A stretch of DNA of 45,013 bases. Source: Betaproteobacteria bacterium (GTDB taxonomy: Bacteria > Pseudomonadota > Gammaproteobacteria > Burkholderiales > Casimicrobiaceae). How positions within the stretch are numbered: position 1 is the first letter of the stretch; each line of letters begins with the position of its first letter. The position numbers and the translations under genes are program-made. Below are positions 23,042 to 31,168 of the stretch, in pieces. Location: contig JADKEV010000075.1 in the NCBI GenBank assembly GCA_016717855.1, positions 1 through 45,013 on the forward strand. Direction: 5' to 3'. The notes beneath the pieces are model-generated. The model worked only from the letters and a program-made list of their open reading frames with translations, made no database searches and had not been told where the DNA came from.

Positions 23042-23343
23042 GCGAGAGGCCCGACTATCTGTTCCTGCTTTGCGCGCTCGCGGCGACCTCGTACGCCTGC
23101 CGGGCGGGCGGCTTCTGGCTCATGCGTTTCGTCACGGTCACGCCGCGGCTCGAGGCCGCGTTGCGGGCGGCGCCGCTGTCGGTCATGATCGGCGTCGTGG
23201 CCCCGGCCGCGGTCCGCGGCAGCATCCCGGAGCTCGCCGGGCTTGCCACCATCGTTGCCCTGATGCGGTGGCGCCCGAATGATCTGGTTGCGACCATGGC
23301 CGGCGTCGCTGTCGTGGCGGGCTTGCGCGCGTTCCTGCGGTAG
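23038..23343 (+). CDS. azlD: AzlD-family branched-chain amino-acid exporter, small subunit
   Basis: 101-aa membrane protein, partner of AzlC. Four short hydrophobic segments are visible: YLFLLCALAATSYACRAGGF, AAPLSVMIGVVAPAAVRG, ELAGLATIVALMRWR and DLVATMAGVAVVAGLRAFL. The small size, AzlC-coupled ATGA start and CRAGGFWLMR motif are typical of the family. Confidence 0.9.
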   Translation: MSERPDYLFLLCALAATSYACRAGGFWLMRFVTVTPRLEAALRAAPLSVMIGVVAPAAVRGSIPELAGLATIVALMRWRPNDLVATMAGVAVVAGLRAFLR

Positions 23344-23488
23344 CGGCCGACGCGGTTGCGCCGGACCGCGACCGCGCATCGGAAAATCTTATCCCGCCGA
23401 TCCGAAACTACGATTGGAAACGTGCGCGTTCCGCACGTATAGTCAGTGCATGTGCCGCAATCTCCGCGCCATCGCGAAAGGAACCGCC

Positions 23489-23824
23489 ATGTACGATCGA
23501 ACAAGCACACTTTCCCCAGCCATGAGCCTCACCGGCGGCCGCGCGTTTGCCGCTTTCGGGCTGTGGCTGCGCGTCCTCATTGCCGCCGCCGGATTGGTGG
23601 CGATGGGCGTGACGCTGCTGTTTGGCGGCGCGTCGTCGGTCCCGGCGATCCTGACCTTCCTGGGCGGCGGCGGCCTCTTCGCGCTCTTGGCCTGGCGCCG
23701 CGCCAGCGCGGCACTGGTGCGAATCGACCGCAACGAAGCGACGGTCGAACGCGCCATGCTCAAGACTTCCGTGCGGCCGTCATTCTCGCTGGCGGGGGCC
23801 CGGGCGGGGGTTGGGTCGAAGTAG
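23489..23824 (+). CDS. Small membrane protein, two TM segments
   Basis: 111-aa product from ATG 23489 with AAAGGAA upstream. Two hydrophobic helices (LWLRVLIAAAGLVAMGVTLLF and VPAILTFLGGGGLFALLAW) are followed by RRASAALVRIDRNEATVERA and a basic tail. No family recognised. An in-frame ATG at 23450 would add 13 residues beginning MCRNLRAIAK, which resembles the opening of DUF2277 proteins; I regard it as a possible remnant or chance match. An inverted repeat (CGTGCG/CGCACG, 23421-23437) lies just upstream. Confidence 0.55.
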   Translation: MYDRTSTLSPAMSLTGGRAFAAFGLWLRVLIAAAGLVAMGVTLLFGGASSVPAILTFLGGGGLFALLAWRRASAALVRIDRNEATVERAMLKTSVRPSFSLAGARAGVGSK

Positions 23825-23864
23825 TCGCCTGCCAGGTGGGGGAAGCGGGTTTCCCCGCCGGTTG

Positions 23865-23897
23865 ATGGGTATCGCTTCGCTCCACCCATCCTACGGA
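23865..23897. repeat. Interspersed palindromic repeat copy
   Basis: Same 33-base sequence as the copy at 7120 (GATGGGTATCGCTTCGCTCC then ACCCATCCTACGG), lying between convergent genes, where it could also act as a bidirectional terminator. Confidence 0.8.
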
Positions 23898-23907
23898 ATT
23901 TCCGGGT

Positions 23908-24804
23908 TCACGCGTTCCACCGGACGCGCCCGAGTTCGCCGACGTCGTAGCCCGCCAGCATCTTCGCCTGGCGCTGGAACAGGGGGCGGCGGGTGAAGGC
24001 GAACAGCGACTGCAGCGGCGGATCGAAGTAGCTGCCGCGCAGCACGGCGATGTCCAGCCGCTCGACCGCAAGCGGGATGAAATCCAGATGAAATTGTCGC
24101 GCGACCGCGCGCACCGCGAGCCCGGTGTCGGCGCGACCATCGAGGATCGCCGCCGCCACGTCGCTCTCCGTCTGCGCGGGCGGATTGAGGTAAGTCAACG
24201 CGTTCGAGTCCACGCCGGCCTCGGCCAGCAATTGCAGGAACAGCAGATGGCTGCCCGCGCCCTCCTGCCGGATGGCCACCTGCGTCTTGCGTTTTTTCAA
24301 GTCCGACAGCGACTTGATCTTCAGCGGGTTCCCCGCCGCGAGCACCAACCCCTGTTCCCGCGTCGCCCATTGCACCAGCACGCAATCGAGATGCGCCAAC
24401 CGATCCCGCGCCAGTTCGACATTCCGATCCAGATCCGCGCCGCCCTCCTGTTTCGCCGCGGGCAGGTGGATGGCGGCCGCGCAGGCCGTACCGGCCAGCA
24501 AGCGGTCGACCCCGTCGAGGCTGCCGTACGTCATCGTGGCCAGCCCGCAGCGGGACTCCCGCACCGCCCATTCCAGCAGCGGGTCGTGGCTGCCTGCGAG
24601 CACGGCCGGCGCATTGCGTGAGGCGACCAGCGGCGCCCCGCTCATCCCGCGCCTGACCCATTCGTCGACCAAACTGCGCGGGAACAGCAGCTTCCCCGAG
24701 ATGCGCGAGTGCGGGATGATCCCCTGCGCCACCAAGTCGTAGAGCTTGCGTTCCTTCAGCCGCAGATAGTCGGCGACTTCCCGGGTGCTCATCAATTCGC
24801 GCAT
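23908..24804 (-). CDS. HTH regulator with periplasmic-binding-like sensor domain, tungstate locus
   Basis: 298-aa regulator divergent from tupBCA. An excisionase/MerR-like helix-turn-helix opens the protein (STREVADYLRLKERKLYDLV, IPHSRISGKLLFPRSLVDEW). A substrate-binding-like domain follows: GLATMTYGSLDGVDRLLAGTA in outline, HLPAAKQEG, LVLAAGNPLKI, VAIRQEGAGSHLLFLQLL and ILDGRADTGLAVRAVA. The second domain resembles one half of the molybdate/tungstate-binding proteins, so it probably senses oxyanion or cofactor status in the cytoplasm. ATG 24804 is chosen; ATG 24792 is equally possible. Confidence 0.88.
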   Translation of the reverse strand: MRELMSTREVADYLRLKERKLYDLVAQGIIPHSRISGKLLFPRSLVDEWVRRGMSGAPLVASRNAPAVLAGSHDPLLEWAVRESRCGLATMTYGSLDGVDRLLAGTACAAAIHLPAAKQEGGADLDRNVELARDRLAHLDCVLVQWATREQGLVLAAGNPLKIKSLSDLKKRKTQVAIRQEGAGSHLLFLQLLAEAGVDSNALTYLNPPAQTESDVAAAILDGRADTGLAVRAVARQFHLDFIPLAVERLDIAVLRGSYFDPPLQSLFAFTRRPLFQRQAKMLAGYDVGELGRVRWNA

Positions 24805-24852
24805 CGGACCCCCCCTTTTCGGCCGGCATTCTTGCGCGCAGACCTGCACGCT

Positions 24853-24867
24853 TTCCGGATCGCGGAA
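24853..24867. promoter_or_regulatory. Inverted repeat in the regulator/tupB intergenic region
   Basis: TTCCG-GATCG-CGGAA is a perfect 5-bp inverted repeat in the 105-base divergent gap, overlapping the presumed -35 area of the tup promoter. It is a candidate binding site for the adjacent regulator. Confidence 0.45.
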
Positions 24868-24890
24868 TTCCTGCATACGGACAGCGCCCA

Positions 24891-24896
24891 TACTAT
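24891..24896 (+). promoter_or_regulatory. Candidate -10 of the tup promoter
   Basis: TACTAT lies 14 bases before the tupB ATG, with TTCCTG 17 bases upstream as a possible -35. The short leader would place the transcription start very close to the ATG. Confidence 0.35.
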
Positions 24897-24909
24897 TACA
24901 CTCCGCGCC

Positions 24910-25614
24910 ATGGAGGAAATCTCGCAAAGCATGGGCCTGGCCATGGGCCTCGTCCGGCAACTGGACCAGACGCTGCTGGCCATCGCCGGGCTGTCGCTCA
25001 AGGTCTCCGGCGTCGCTGTGCTCGCAGCCTCGCTGCTGGCGCTGCCGCTGGGCGCGTGGCTGGCGCTGGCCCGCTTTCCAGGCCGGCAGGTCGTCATCGC
25101 CGTGCTGAACGGCATGATGGGCCTGCCCCCGGTGGTCGTCGGCCTGCTGATCTACCTGCTGCTCTCGCGCGCCGGGCCGCTGGGGTCGCTGGGCATCCTG
25201 TTCACGCCGGCCGCGATGATGATTGCGCAGGCAGTGTTGATCCTGCCGATCATTGCGGCGCTTTCGCGCCAGGTGATCGACGACGCGTGGAGCGAGTACC
25301 GCGAACAGCTGCTCTCGCTCAACGCCACGCGCTGGCAGTGCATGCGCGCGCTGCTGTGGGATTTGCGCTTCACGCTGCTGACCGCGGTGCTGGCGGGCTT
25401 CGGCCGGGCCATCGCCGAAGTGGGCGCCGTGATGATCGTCGGCGGCAACATCGACGGCGTCACGCGCGTGATGACGACCGCGATCGCGCTGGAGACCAGC
25501 AAGGGCGACCTGCCGCTGGCGCTGGCGCTGGGCGTGGTGCTGATCGCGCTGGTGATCGCGATCAACACCGCGGCGCAATTGATGAAGTCCTACTCGATGC
25601 GGCGCCATGGCTGA
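24910..25614 (+). CDS. tupB: Tungstate ABC transporter permease TupB
   Basis: 234-aa inner-membrane permease of the TupB/ModB type, with about five TM segments. Blocks include LSLKVSGVAVLAASLLALPLG, NGMMGLPPVVVGLLIYLLLS, the cytoplasmic EAA-like loop (DDAWSEYREQLLSLNATRWQ) contacting the ATPase, GFGRAIAEVGAVMIVGGNI and RVMTTAIALETSKGDLPLAL. These are typical of tungstate permeases next to TupA. ATG 24910 is used; ATG 24931 is an alternative. Its 3' end overlaps tupC by 8 bases. Confidence 0.93.
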   Translation: MEEISQSMGLAMGLVRQLDQTLLAIAGLSLKVSGVAVLAASLLALPLGAWLALARFPGRQVVIAVLNGMMGLPPVVVGLLIYLLLSRAGPLGSLGILFTPAAMMIAQAVLILPIIAALSRQVIDDAWSEYREQLLSLNATRWQCMRALLWDLRFTLLTAVLAGFGRAIAEVGAVMIVGGNIDGVTRVMTTAIALETSKGDLPLALALGVVLIALVIAINTAAQLMKSYSMRRHG

Positions 25615-26344
25615 CCCGGCCGGCGCGGGCGCGCCCGCCATCCTGCCTCTCGCCGGCTCGGATCTGTCATGGCGCGCGGGGGACGTGGAAATCCTGCGCG
25701 AGGTGTCGCTGCGCATCGAGCCCGGCACCCGCAACATCGTGATCGGCCCCAACGGCGCGGGCAAGAGCGTGCTGCTGCGCATGCTGCACGGCCTGCTGGC
25801 GCCGTCCGGGGGGCAACTCGCCTGGGCCACCGCCGATCCGCTCCGCATTCGGCGGGGGCAGGCGATGGTGTTCCAGCGCCCCGTGATGCTGCGCCGCACG
25901 GCGCGCGAGAACATCGAGTTCGCGCTGCGCGTGGGGGGAATGCGCGAGGGCGTGCGCGCCGCCGCCCGGGCGGCGCTCGCGCGCGTGGGGCTGGCCAGCC
26001 TCGAAGACCGGCCCGCGCGCCTGTGCTCCGGCGGCGAGCAGCAGCGCATCGCGCTGGCGCGCGCCTGGGCGCTGCGCCCGGAGATCCTGTTCCTGGACGA
26101 ACCCACGGCAAGCCTCGATCCGGCGGCGACCCGGGCGATCGAGGAGATCATCGCCGCGATGCATGCGGCGGGGACGACCATCGTGATGACGACCCACGAC
26201 CTGGGCCAGGCCAGGCGGATCGCGGATCGCGTCCTGTTCCTGCATCGCGGGCGGCTGGTGGAGGACACCCCCGCGCGCGAATTTTTCCAGCAACCCCGGT
26301 CGCCCGAAGCGACCGCATTCATCAAAGGAGAACTGTTATGGTAA
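25607..26344 (+). CDS. tupC: Tungstate ABC transporter ATP-binding protein TupC
   Basis: 245-aa ABC ATPase. Walker A is GPNGAGKS (residues 47-54), the Q-loop is MVFQRPVMLRRTA, the signature is CSGGEQQR (Cys in place of the usual Leu), Walker B is ILFLDEPTASLD and the switch His is in VMTTHDLGQA. It lies between tupB and tupA with overlaps on both sides, so translation is coupled. The C-terminal regulatory domain of ModC is absent, as usual for TupC. Confidence 0.95.
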   Translation: MADPAGAGAPAILPLAGSDLSWRAGDVEILREVSLRIEPGTRNIVIGPNGAGKSVLLRMLHGLLAPSGGQLAWATADPLRIRRGQAMVFQRPVMLRRTARENIEFALRVGGMREGVRAAARAALARVGLASLEDRPARLCSGGEQQRIALARAWALRPEILFLDEPTASLDPAATRAIEEIIAAMHAAGTTIVMTTHDLGQARRIADRVLFLHRGRLVEDTPAREFFQQPRSPEATAFIKGELLW

Positions 26345-27192
26345 ACACACCCCGTAGTCACTGGCTCGCCGGTGGCGCCCTGGCGCTGACACTCGCGCTG
26401 GGACTCGCTGTTCCGCCCGCCGCCCTGGCGCAGGACAAGTTCATCGTCGTCGCCTCGACCACCTCGACCGAGCAATCGGGCCTGTTCAAGCACCTGCTGC
26501 CCGCGTTCAAGGCGAAGTCGGGGATCGACGTGCGCGTCGTCGCGCAGGGGACCGGACAGGCGCTGGCGACCGCGCGCAAGGGCGACGCCGACGTGGTCTT
26601 CGTCCACGATCGCGTCGCGGAGCAGAAGTTCGTCGAAGAGGGCTTCGGCATCGACCGCCGCGAAGTGATGTACAACGATTTCGTCATCGTCGGCCCGAAG
26701 GCGGACCCGGCGAAAATCGCCGGCAGCAAGGATGCGATCGATGCGCTGAAGAAGATCGCCGCGAGCGCCGCGCCGTTCACCTCGCGCGGCGACAAGAGCG
26801 GCACCCATGCGGCCGAGCTGCGCTACTGGAAGCAGGCGGACATCGACCCGCAGGCCGGCAAGGGCACGTGGTATCGCGAAACCGGATCCGGGATGGGTCC
26901 CACGCTCAACACCGCGTCGGCGATGGGCGCGTATGCGTTCACCGACCGCGGCACGTGGCTGTCGTTCAAGAACCGGGGCGAACTCGCCATCGCGGTGGAG
27001 GGCGACAACAAGCTCTTCAACCAGTACGGCGTGATGCTGGTCAACCCGGCGAAGCACCCGCACGTGAAGAAGGAACTGGGGCAGGCGTTCATCGACTGGA
27101 TCACGTCGCCCGACGGGCAGGCCGCCATTGCCGGATACAAGATCGAGGGACAGCAGCTGTTCTTTCCGAACTACCAGCCGGTGCGCGGTTGA
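26338..27192 (+). CDS. tupA: Tungstate-binding periplasmic protein TupA
   Basis: 284-aa binding protein with a clear signal peptide (HWLAGGALALTLALGLAVPP, cut near ALA-QD). The mature protein begins FIVVASTTSTEQSGLF, where the TTS motif binds the oxyanion. VVAQGTGQALATARKGDADV, VFVHDR, MYNDFVIVGPKADP and FTSRGDKSGTH are diagnostic of TupA rather than ModA or PstS. Known TupA proteins bind tungstate with very high affinity and discriminate against molybdate. ATG 26338 overlaps the last codons of tupC and follows AAAGGAG. Confidence 0.95.
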   Translation: MVNTPRSHWLAGGALALTLALGLAVPPAALAQDKFIVVASTTSTEQSGLFKHLLPAFKAKSGIDVRVVAQGTGQALATARKGDADVVFVHDRVAEQKFVEEGFGIDRREVMYNDFVIVGPKADPAKIAGSKDAIDALKKIAASAAPFTSRGDKSGTHAAELRYWKQADIDPQAGKGTWYRETGSGMGPTLNTASAMGAYAFTDRGTWLSFKNRGELAIAVEGDNKLFNQYGVMLVNPAKHPHVKKELGQAFIDWITSPDGQAAIAGYKIEGQQLFFPNYQPVRG

Positions 27193-27252
27193 CGTGACGG
27201 CCCATCCCGCAGCGACTAGCGAGGATTTTGAAGCCGCCGAACCACGTGGAAC

Positions 27253-27283
27253 GGATGTCGCTGCGCCCACCCATCCTGCGACG
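27253..27283. repeat. Diverged copy of the interspersed repeat
   Basis: The stretch GGATGTCGCTGCGCCCACCC followed by ATCCTGCG keeps the core of the family with several substitutions. It lies downstream of tupA, about 70 bases before the caspase-like gene. Confidence 0.5.
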
Positions 27284-27319
27284 TACGAACCGCGAGCCTA
27301 TTCCGAACGGTGAAACCGC

Positions 27320-27325
27320 TACAAT
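27320..27325 (+). promoter_or_regulatory. Candidate -10 for the caspase-like gene
   Basis: TACAAT 28 bases before ATG 27353. The -35 region is weak. A good ribosome-binding site (GGGAGAAGG) precedes the ATG. Confidence 0.35.
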
Positions 27326-27352
27326 CTGGCGATCAGTTGTCGGGAGAAGGTC

Positions 27353-29203
27353 ATGGTTCGAACCGGATCTGCGATTCTTGCCGCGGCAGCGCTGGCATGC
27401 TGGTTTATGGTTTCCAGCAATGCTCCCGCCGCGGACGACGTAAAAAAGCCTCCTCCCGTTTCCGTCAAGCCAGCTCCCGCCGCAGCCAGGCCCGCAACTG
27501 CCTCCGCACCGCTCGCGGTGACGGCGCCCGCCCCACCCCCTGCCGCCGGCATCGACGCCAGGACCCCGCGCCTGGCGCTGGTGATCGGCAATGCCGCCTA
27601 TGCGCAGCAACCGCTGAAGAACCCGACCCGCGACGCACGTGAAATCGGCGCTCGGCTCGAGCGCGCCGGCTTCAAGGTCACGACGCGCCTGGACGCGACG
27701 CGCCAGCAATTCCTCGATGCAATCGCCGCGTTTGCCAGGGAGGCCGGCGAGAAGAAGGCGGTGGCCGTGTTCTTTTTCGCGGGCCACGGCCTGCAGCTCA
27801 ACTGGCGCAACTTCCTGGTGCCGGTCGACGCGAAGATCCGGGGCGTCGCCGACATCCAGGCGCAGACCGTCGACCTGGGTGCGCTGGTCACTGCGCTGTC
27901 GCGGGCGCGCAATCCGCTGAACCTGATCGTGCTCGATGCGTGCCGCGACAATCCGTTCGGCAAGGACTACCTGACCGAGGACAAGGGGCTCACCCAGATT
28001 GACGCGCCGCCAGGGACGTTGCTCGCCTACGCCACGTCGCCCGGCATCGTCGCGGCCGACGGCGAAGGCGACAACGGCTTGTACACCGAGAACCTGCTGC
28101 GCGAGATCCTGGTGCCCGGCGCAAAGGTCGAGGATGTGTTCAAGCGCGTGCGGCTGAGCGTGCGCCGGACATCGAAGGGCGCGCAGGTGCCCTGGGAGAG
28201 CACGTCGCTCGAAGACGATTTCTTTTTCGTGCCGCCGCCGCCGGAGCAGAAGTCCGGGCCGGAACAGGCGCAGCGCGAGTTCGAGGCCGATCTCGCGCAG
28301 TGGCTGCAACTGCGGCAGGCGGGCGACGTCGCGGCGCTCGAGGCGTTCCTGCGCGCCCGCCCGAGCGGCAAGTTCTCGGAGTTCGCGGACCGCCGGCTCG
28401 ACGAATTGCTCAAGGCGCAGGGCGAGCGCACGGTGCGGCCGGCCGGCACGCCGCAGTGCGCTTGCGCCGGGAATCCATACGTGGAAGAGCAGGCCTATCG
28501 CGTGGGCGACCGGTTCCTCTACCAGGTGCGCGACCAGCTCCGCGGCAGCTTCTCGTCGTTCTCCGACACCGTGACCCGGCTCGAGGGCGAGGACGTGATA
28601 TTCAACCGGGGCACGCTGGTCACCGACCGCTACGGCAACCTGACGCGCGATCCGGACGGACGCAAGTGGACGCCGTACCAGTTCTTCATCCCCGAATACA
28701 AGCTGGGCAAGCGCTGGCAGGCGCAGTTCATCGTGACCGAACCATCGGGCGAGGACGTCAACGTGACCTTCAACCTGCGCGCCGCGTCGCGCGAGCGCAT
28801 CACGCTGCCCGGCGGCACGTTCGACACCTACCGGATCGAAGCGGACGGCCGCAACCTGAAGACCGGCGCGTTCGTCACCCGCATCGCCTGGGTCGCGCCC
28901 GAGACGGTGCCGGGCTACGTGGCGCTCGAGCAGCGAATCCGCTTGGGCGACCAGCTGGTGCAATCGGATCGCACGGAACTGCAGGAGTTTCGCCGCACCG
29001 GCGGTTCGACCGTGACGCCGGCGGCGGTGCCCGCAACCACAGTTGCACCCAGACCGGTGGCGGCGCCCGCTGTCGCGCCCAAACCGGCGACTTCACCCGC
29101 GCCCGCAGTTGCGCCAAAACCGGCGGTGCCGACGCCGCCGCCGCCGGACACTGGTTTCTGGCCCAAGGCGCAACCGCCGCATTTCTCGACCGACCATAAC
29201 TAG
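27353..29203 (+). CDS. Secreted caspase-like (peptidase C14) protein
   Basis: 616-aa exported protein. A signal peptide (SAILAAAALACWFMVSSNA) and a Pro/Ala-rich linker lead to the caspase-like fold at about residues 72-265, beginning RLALVIGNAAYAQQPLKNP. The catalytic pair is His145 in FFFAGHGLQ and Cys197 in LIVLDACRDNPFG, both intact. FKRVRLSVRRTSKGAQVPWE closes the domain, as in other prokaryotic metacaspase-like proteins. A region of about 130 residues (VGDRFLYQVRDQLRGSF to ALEQRIRLGD) looks like a beta-rich domain of unknown type. The C-terminus is repetitive (PAVAPKPA units). Orthocaspases usually cleave after Arg/Lys; the target is unknown. Confidence 0.88.
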   Translation: MVRTGSAILAAAALACWFMVSSNAPAADDVKKPPPVSVKPAPAAARPATASAPLAVTAPAPPPAAGIDARTPRLALVIGNAAYAQQPLKNPTRDAREIGARLERAGFKVTTRLDATRQQFLDAIAAFAREAGEKKAVAVFFFAGHGLQLNWRNFLVPVDAKIRGVADIQAQTVDLGALVTALSRARNPLNLIVLDACRDNPFGKDYLTEDKGLTQIDAPPGTLLAYATSPGIVAADGEGDNGLYTENLLREILVPGAKVEDVFKRVRLSVRRTSKGAQVPWESTSLEDDFFFVPPPPEQKSGPEQAQREFEADLAQWLQLRQAGDVAALEAFLRARPSGKFSEFADRRLDELLKAQGERTVRPAGTPQCACAGNPYVEEQAYRVGDRFLYQVRDQLRGSFSSFSDTVTRLEGEDVIFNRGTLVTDRYGNLTRDPDGRKWTPYQFFIPEYKLGKRWQAQFIVTEPSGEDVNVTFNLRAASRERITLPGGTFDTYRIEADGRNLKTGAFVTRIAWVAPETVPGYVALEQRIRLGDQLVQSDRTELQEFRRTGGSTVTPAAVPATTVAPRPVAAPAVAPKPATSPAPAVAPKPAVPTPPPPDTGFWPKAQPPHFSTDHN

Positions 29204-29256
29204 CGGAGAACGGCTTGCCGGCCGCGGCGGATTGGCGAGGGGTTGTAGCGACCCTG

Positions 29257-29317
29257 CCGGGCCTTGGCCCGGGGCGTCGATCCGGCGGGCAGCCGACGCC
29301 GGGTGCTACGCCCGGCG
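29257..29317. terminator. Two GC hairpins between convergent genes
   Basis: CCGGGCC/GGCCCGG at 29257-29272 and CGCCGGG/CCCGGCG at 29297-29317 (loop TGCTACG) lie between the caspase-like and lectin-domain genes. The second overlaps the last codons of the lectin gene. They probably act as a bidirectional terminator. Confidence 0.5.
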
Positions 29318-30157
29318 CCTGCGGATGGCGTAGCCGCCCGCGATCGCCGCCAGCAACGCAACCAGCAGCAAAACGCCGCCAGAGAGAGCCGGGACGTCGA
29401 CCGTTTGCGCCACGCCTATCGGCGCAAAGGCGTCATCGAAGCGCCAAGTGAGGATGTCGTGGTTTTCAAACCCGGAACCGGTCCCGGCGGTGAAGCCGAC
29501 GTAGGCCTGCGTGGTGCCCAGCACCGAGGCCAGGTTGACGGGGTAGCTCAGCGTGGGGCTCAGCGGCCTGATGTTGGCCTGGGCCAGCCGGACTTCGAGC
29601 GTGCTTCCGTCGTAGTCGATCCACGCGTACCAGATATTGCCGTCGTTCATGCGCGTGGCGATGGTGGCAGTCTGCACCGAAGCGATCACGCCGTTGAGAT
29701 CGATGCCGACATGGTTGCCATTGGGATCACCCGCTCCCAGACCATTGTCCCAGGTGTCGAACTCCACCCCGAGGCTGGTGGGTATTCCGGAATAGCCAAT
29801 GCCCCCCCCGCCGCCGCCGACGGTCGAGGCTACGGGCTGAACGGCGAACACGATACCGTCGGCGCCTGGGCCATCGGAGTCGGGGTTGGCGGGGTTGGTC
29901 ATCTGGAAGGAAAATGACGTGCTGAACTGTGCCCCGGCGCCGAGCGGAATCAACGTCGTCGAAAACGCGGAACCCGACTGGCCGACCAGTGCGGGTGTGA
30001 GGCGCAATACGCCGGCCGTGCAGGCCGCGTTGCCGTTGACCTGCAGGCTTGCGCAGTTGTTGAAGTCGGCAAAATTGAAAATCGTGGCGGCGTGGGTCTG
30101 GGCGATCCAGAGTACCGTCAGGGCCAGGACACGGCAGGCATTGCGCAGAATGGACAT
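29306..30157 (-). CDS. L-type-lectin-like surface protein with IPTL/PEP-CTERM-type sorting tail
   Basis: 283-aa exported protein. A GAGAGAG ribosome-binding site precedes ATG 30157, and the signal peptide ends near THAATIFNF. The body matches legume-lectin-like beta-sandwich proteins: QFSTSFSFQMTNP, GADGIVFAVQPVAS, LGVEFDTWDNGLG, HVGIDLNGVIASV and IWYAWIDYDGSTLEVRLAQ. The C-terminus VPALSGGVLLLVALLAAIAG followed by YAIRRRRA is a sorting tail (short motif, hydrophobic span, basic end) of the IPTL-CTERM kind. It is probably displayed at the cell surface or in an exopolysaccharide matrix. No sortase-like exosortase is in the window. Confidence 0.8.
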   Translation of the reverse strand: MSILRNACRVLALTVLWIAQTHAATIFNFADFNNCASLQVNGNAACTAGVLRLTPALVGQSGSAFSTTLIPLGAGAQFSTSFSFQMTNPANPDSDGPGADGIVFAVQPVASTVGGGGGGIGYSGIPTSLGVEFDTWDNGLGAGDPNGNHVGIDLNGVIASVQTATIATRMNDGNIWYAWIDYDGSTLEVRLAQANIRPLSPTLSYPVNLASVLGTTQAYVGFTAGTGSGFENHDILTWRFDDAFAPIGVAQTVDVPALSGGVLLLVALLAAIAGGYAIRRRRA

Positions 30158-30381
30158 TTTCTCTCTCCGGAAAACACGCACTTCCGAACCCGGCGGCGTT
30201 GGCCAGGCATGGCTTGACGCCGGAGACCGGACTGAATATACATCCGGCGGGAACCCTTGTCACCCCCGGCGGCAGCCCCGGCGGCAGCCGAATGCCGCGC
30301 CCGGGACACAGGGATCCGTGGGGCCCGCGCGGCGGCCCGGGTAGAATCGGCGGCGATCCCTTTGCGCATCGGAGCACCATC

Positions 30382-31158
30382 ATGGCAACCATCGAGCGCG
30401 TCGCAGTCGTTACCGGCGCCGCACGCGGCATCGGGCTGGCGGTGACCCGCAAGTTCCTGGCCGCGGATTACCGGGTCGCGCTGCTCGACAACGACAACGC
30501 GACTCTCGCCAGGACGCGCGCCGAGCTTGACGACGAGATCCGCGTGCTCGCCATCGAATGCGATGTGGCATTCCCGCAGCAGGTGGAGGCGGCGTTCGCG
30601 CAGGTCGTCCGGCGCTACGGGCGCATCGATGCGCTGGTGAACAATGCCGGCATCGCCGTGTTCAAGCCTATACTCGAGACCAGCAGCGAGGAGTGGTCGC
30701 GCGTGCTGGCGGTGAATCTCGACGGACCGTTCCTGTGCACGCAGGCCGCGGCGCGCGTGATGCTGGGCCACGGCGGGGGCAGCGTGGTCAACATCGCGTC
30801 GATCTCCGGCCTGCGCGCGAGCACGCTGCGCGTGGCCTACGGGACCAGCAAGGCCGGACTGATGCACCTGACCAAACAGCAGGCGGCGGAGCTGGGCGCC
30901 GTGGGCATTCGCGTCAATGCGATCGCGCCAGGCCCGGTGGACACGGCGATGGCCAAGGCCGTGCACTCGACGGCCATCCGCGCCGACTATCACGATGCGA
31001 TCCCGTTGAACCGCTACGGCACCGAAGACGAAATCGCCGACGCCGTTGTGTTCCTGTGCAGCCCCGCGGCCAGCTACATCAACGGCCAGACCATCGCCGT
31101 CGACGGCGGGTTCGATGCGACGGGGATAGGCTTGCCGAGCCTGCGCGCGTGTGATTGA
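30382..31158 (+). CDS. Classical short-chain dehydrogenase/reductase
   Basis: 258-aa classical SDR: nucleotide motif VVTGAARGIGLAV, CDV (Asp for adenine), NNAGIAVF, catalytic Ser in NIASISG, Tyr-xxx-Lys in YGTSKAG and a C-terminal INGQTIAVDGGF. Family-level substrate prediction is not possible (3-oxoacyl-ACP reductase-like or sugar/alcohol dehydrogenase). ATG 30382 is chosen because the Rossmann motif begins a few residues later; upstream reading is Pro-rich non-coding text. A TAGAAT at 30342-30347 may be the -10. It is convergent with the dioxygenase gene. Confidence 0.9.
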   Translation: MATIERVAVVTGAARGIGLAVTRKFLAADYRVALLDNDNATLARTRAELDDEIRVLAIECDVAFPQQVEAAFAQVVRRYGRIDALVNNAGIAVFKPILETSSEEWSRVLAVNLDGPFLCTQAAARVMLGHGGGSVVNIASISGLRASTLRVAYGTSKAGLMHLTKQQAAELGAVGIRVNAIAPGPVDTAMAKAVHSTAIRADYHDAIPLNRYGTEDEIADAVVFLCSPAASYINGQTIAVDGGFDATGIGLPSLRACD

Positions 31159-31168
31159 TCGGGCAACC

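Noticed and set aside
26338..27192. Phosphate (PstS) or molybdate (ModA) binding protein
   Set aside because: The TTS start motif, MYNDFVIVGPKADP and the tupB-tupC context fit TupA better than either alternative.
30286..30310. Twofold CCCCGGCGGCAG direct repeat upstream of the SDR gene
   Set aside because: Only two short copies in very GC-rich DNA; likely chance or simple slippage with no functional sign.
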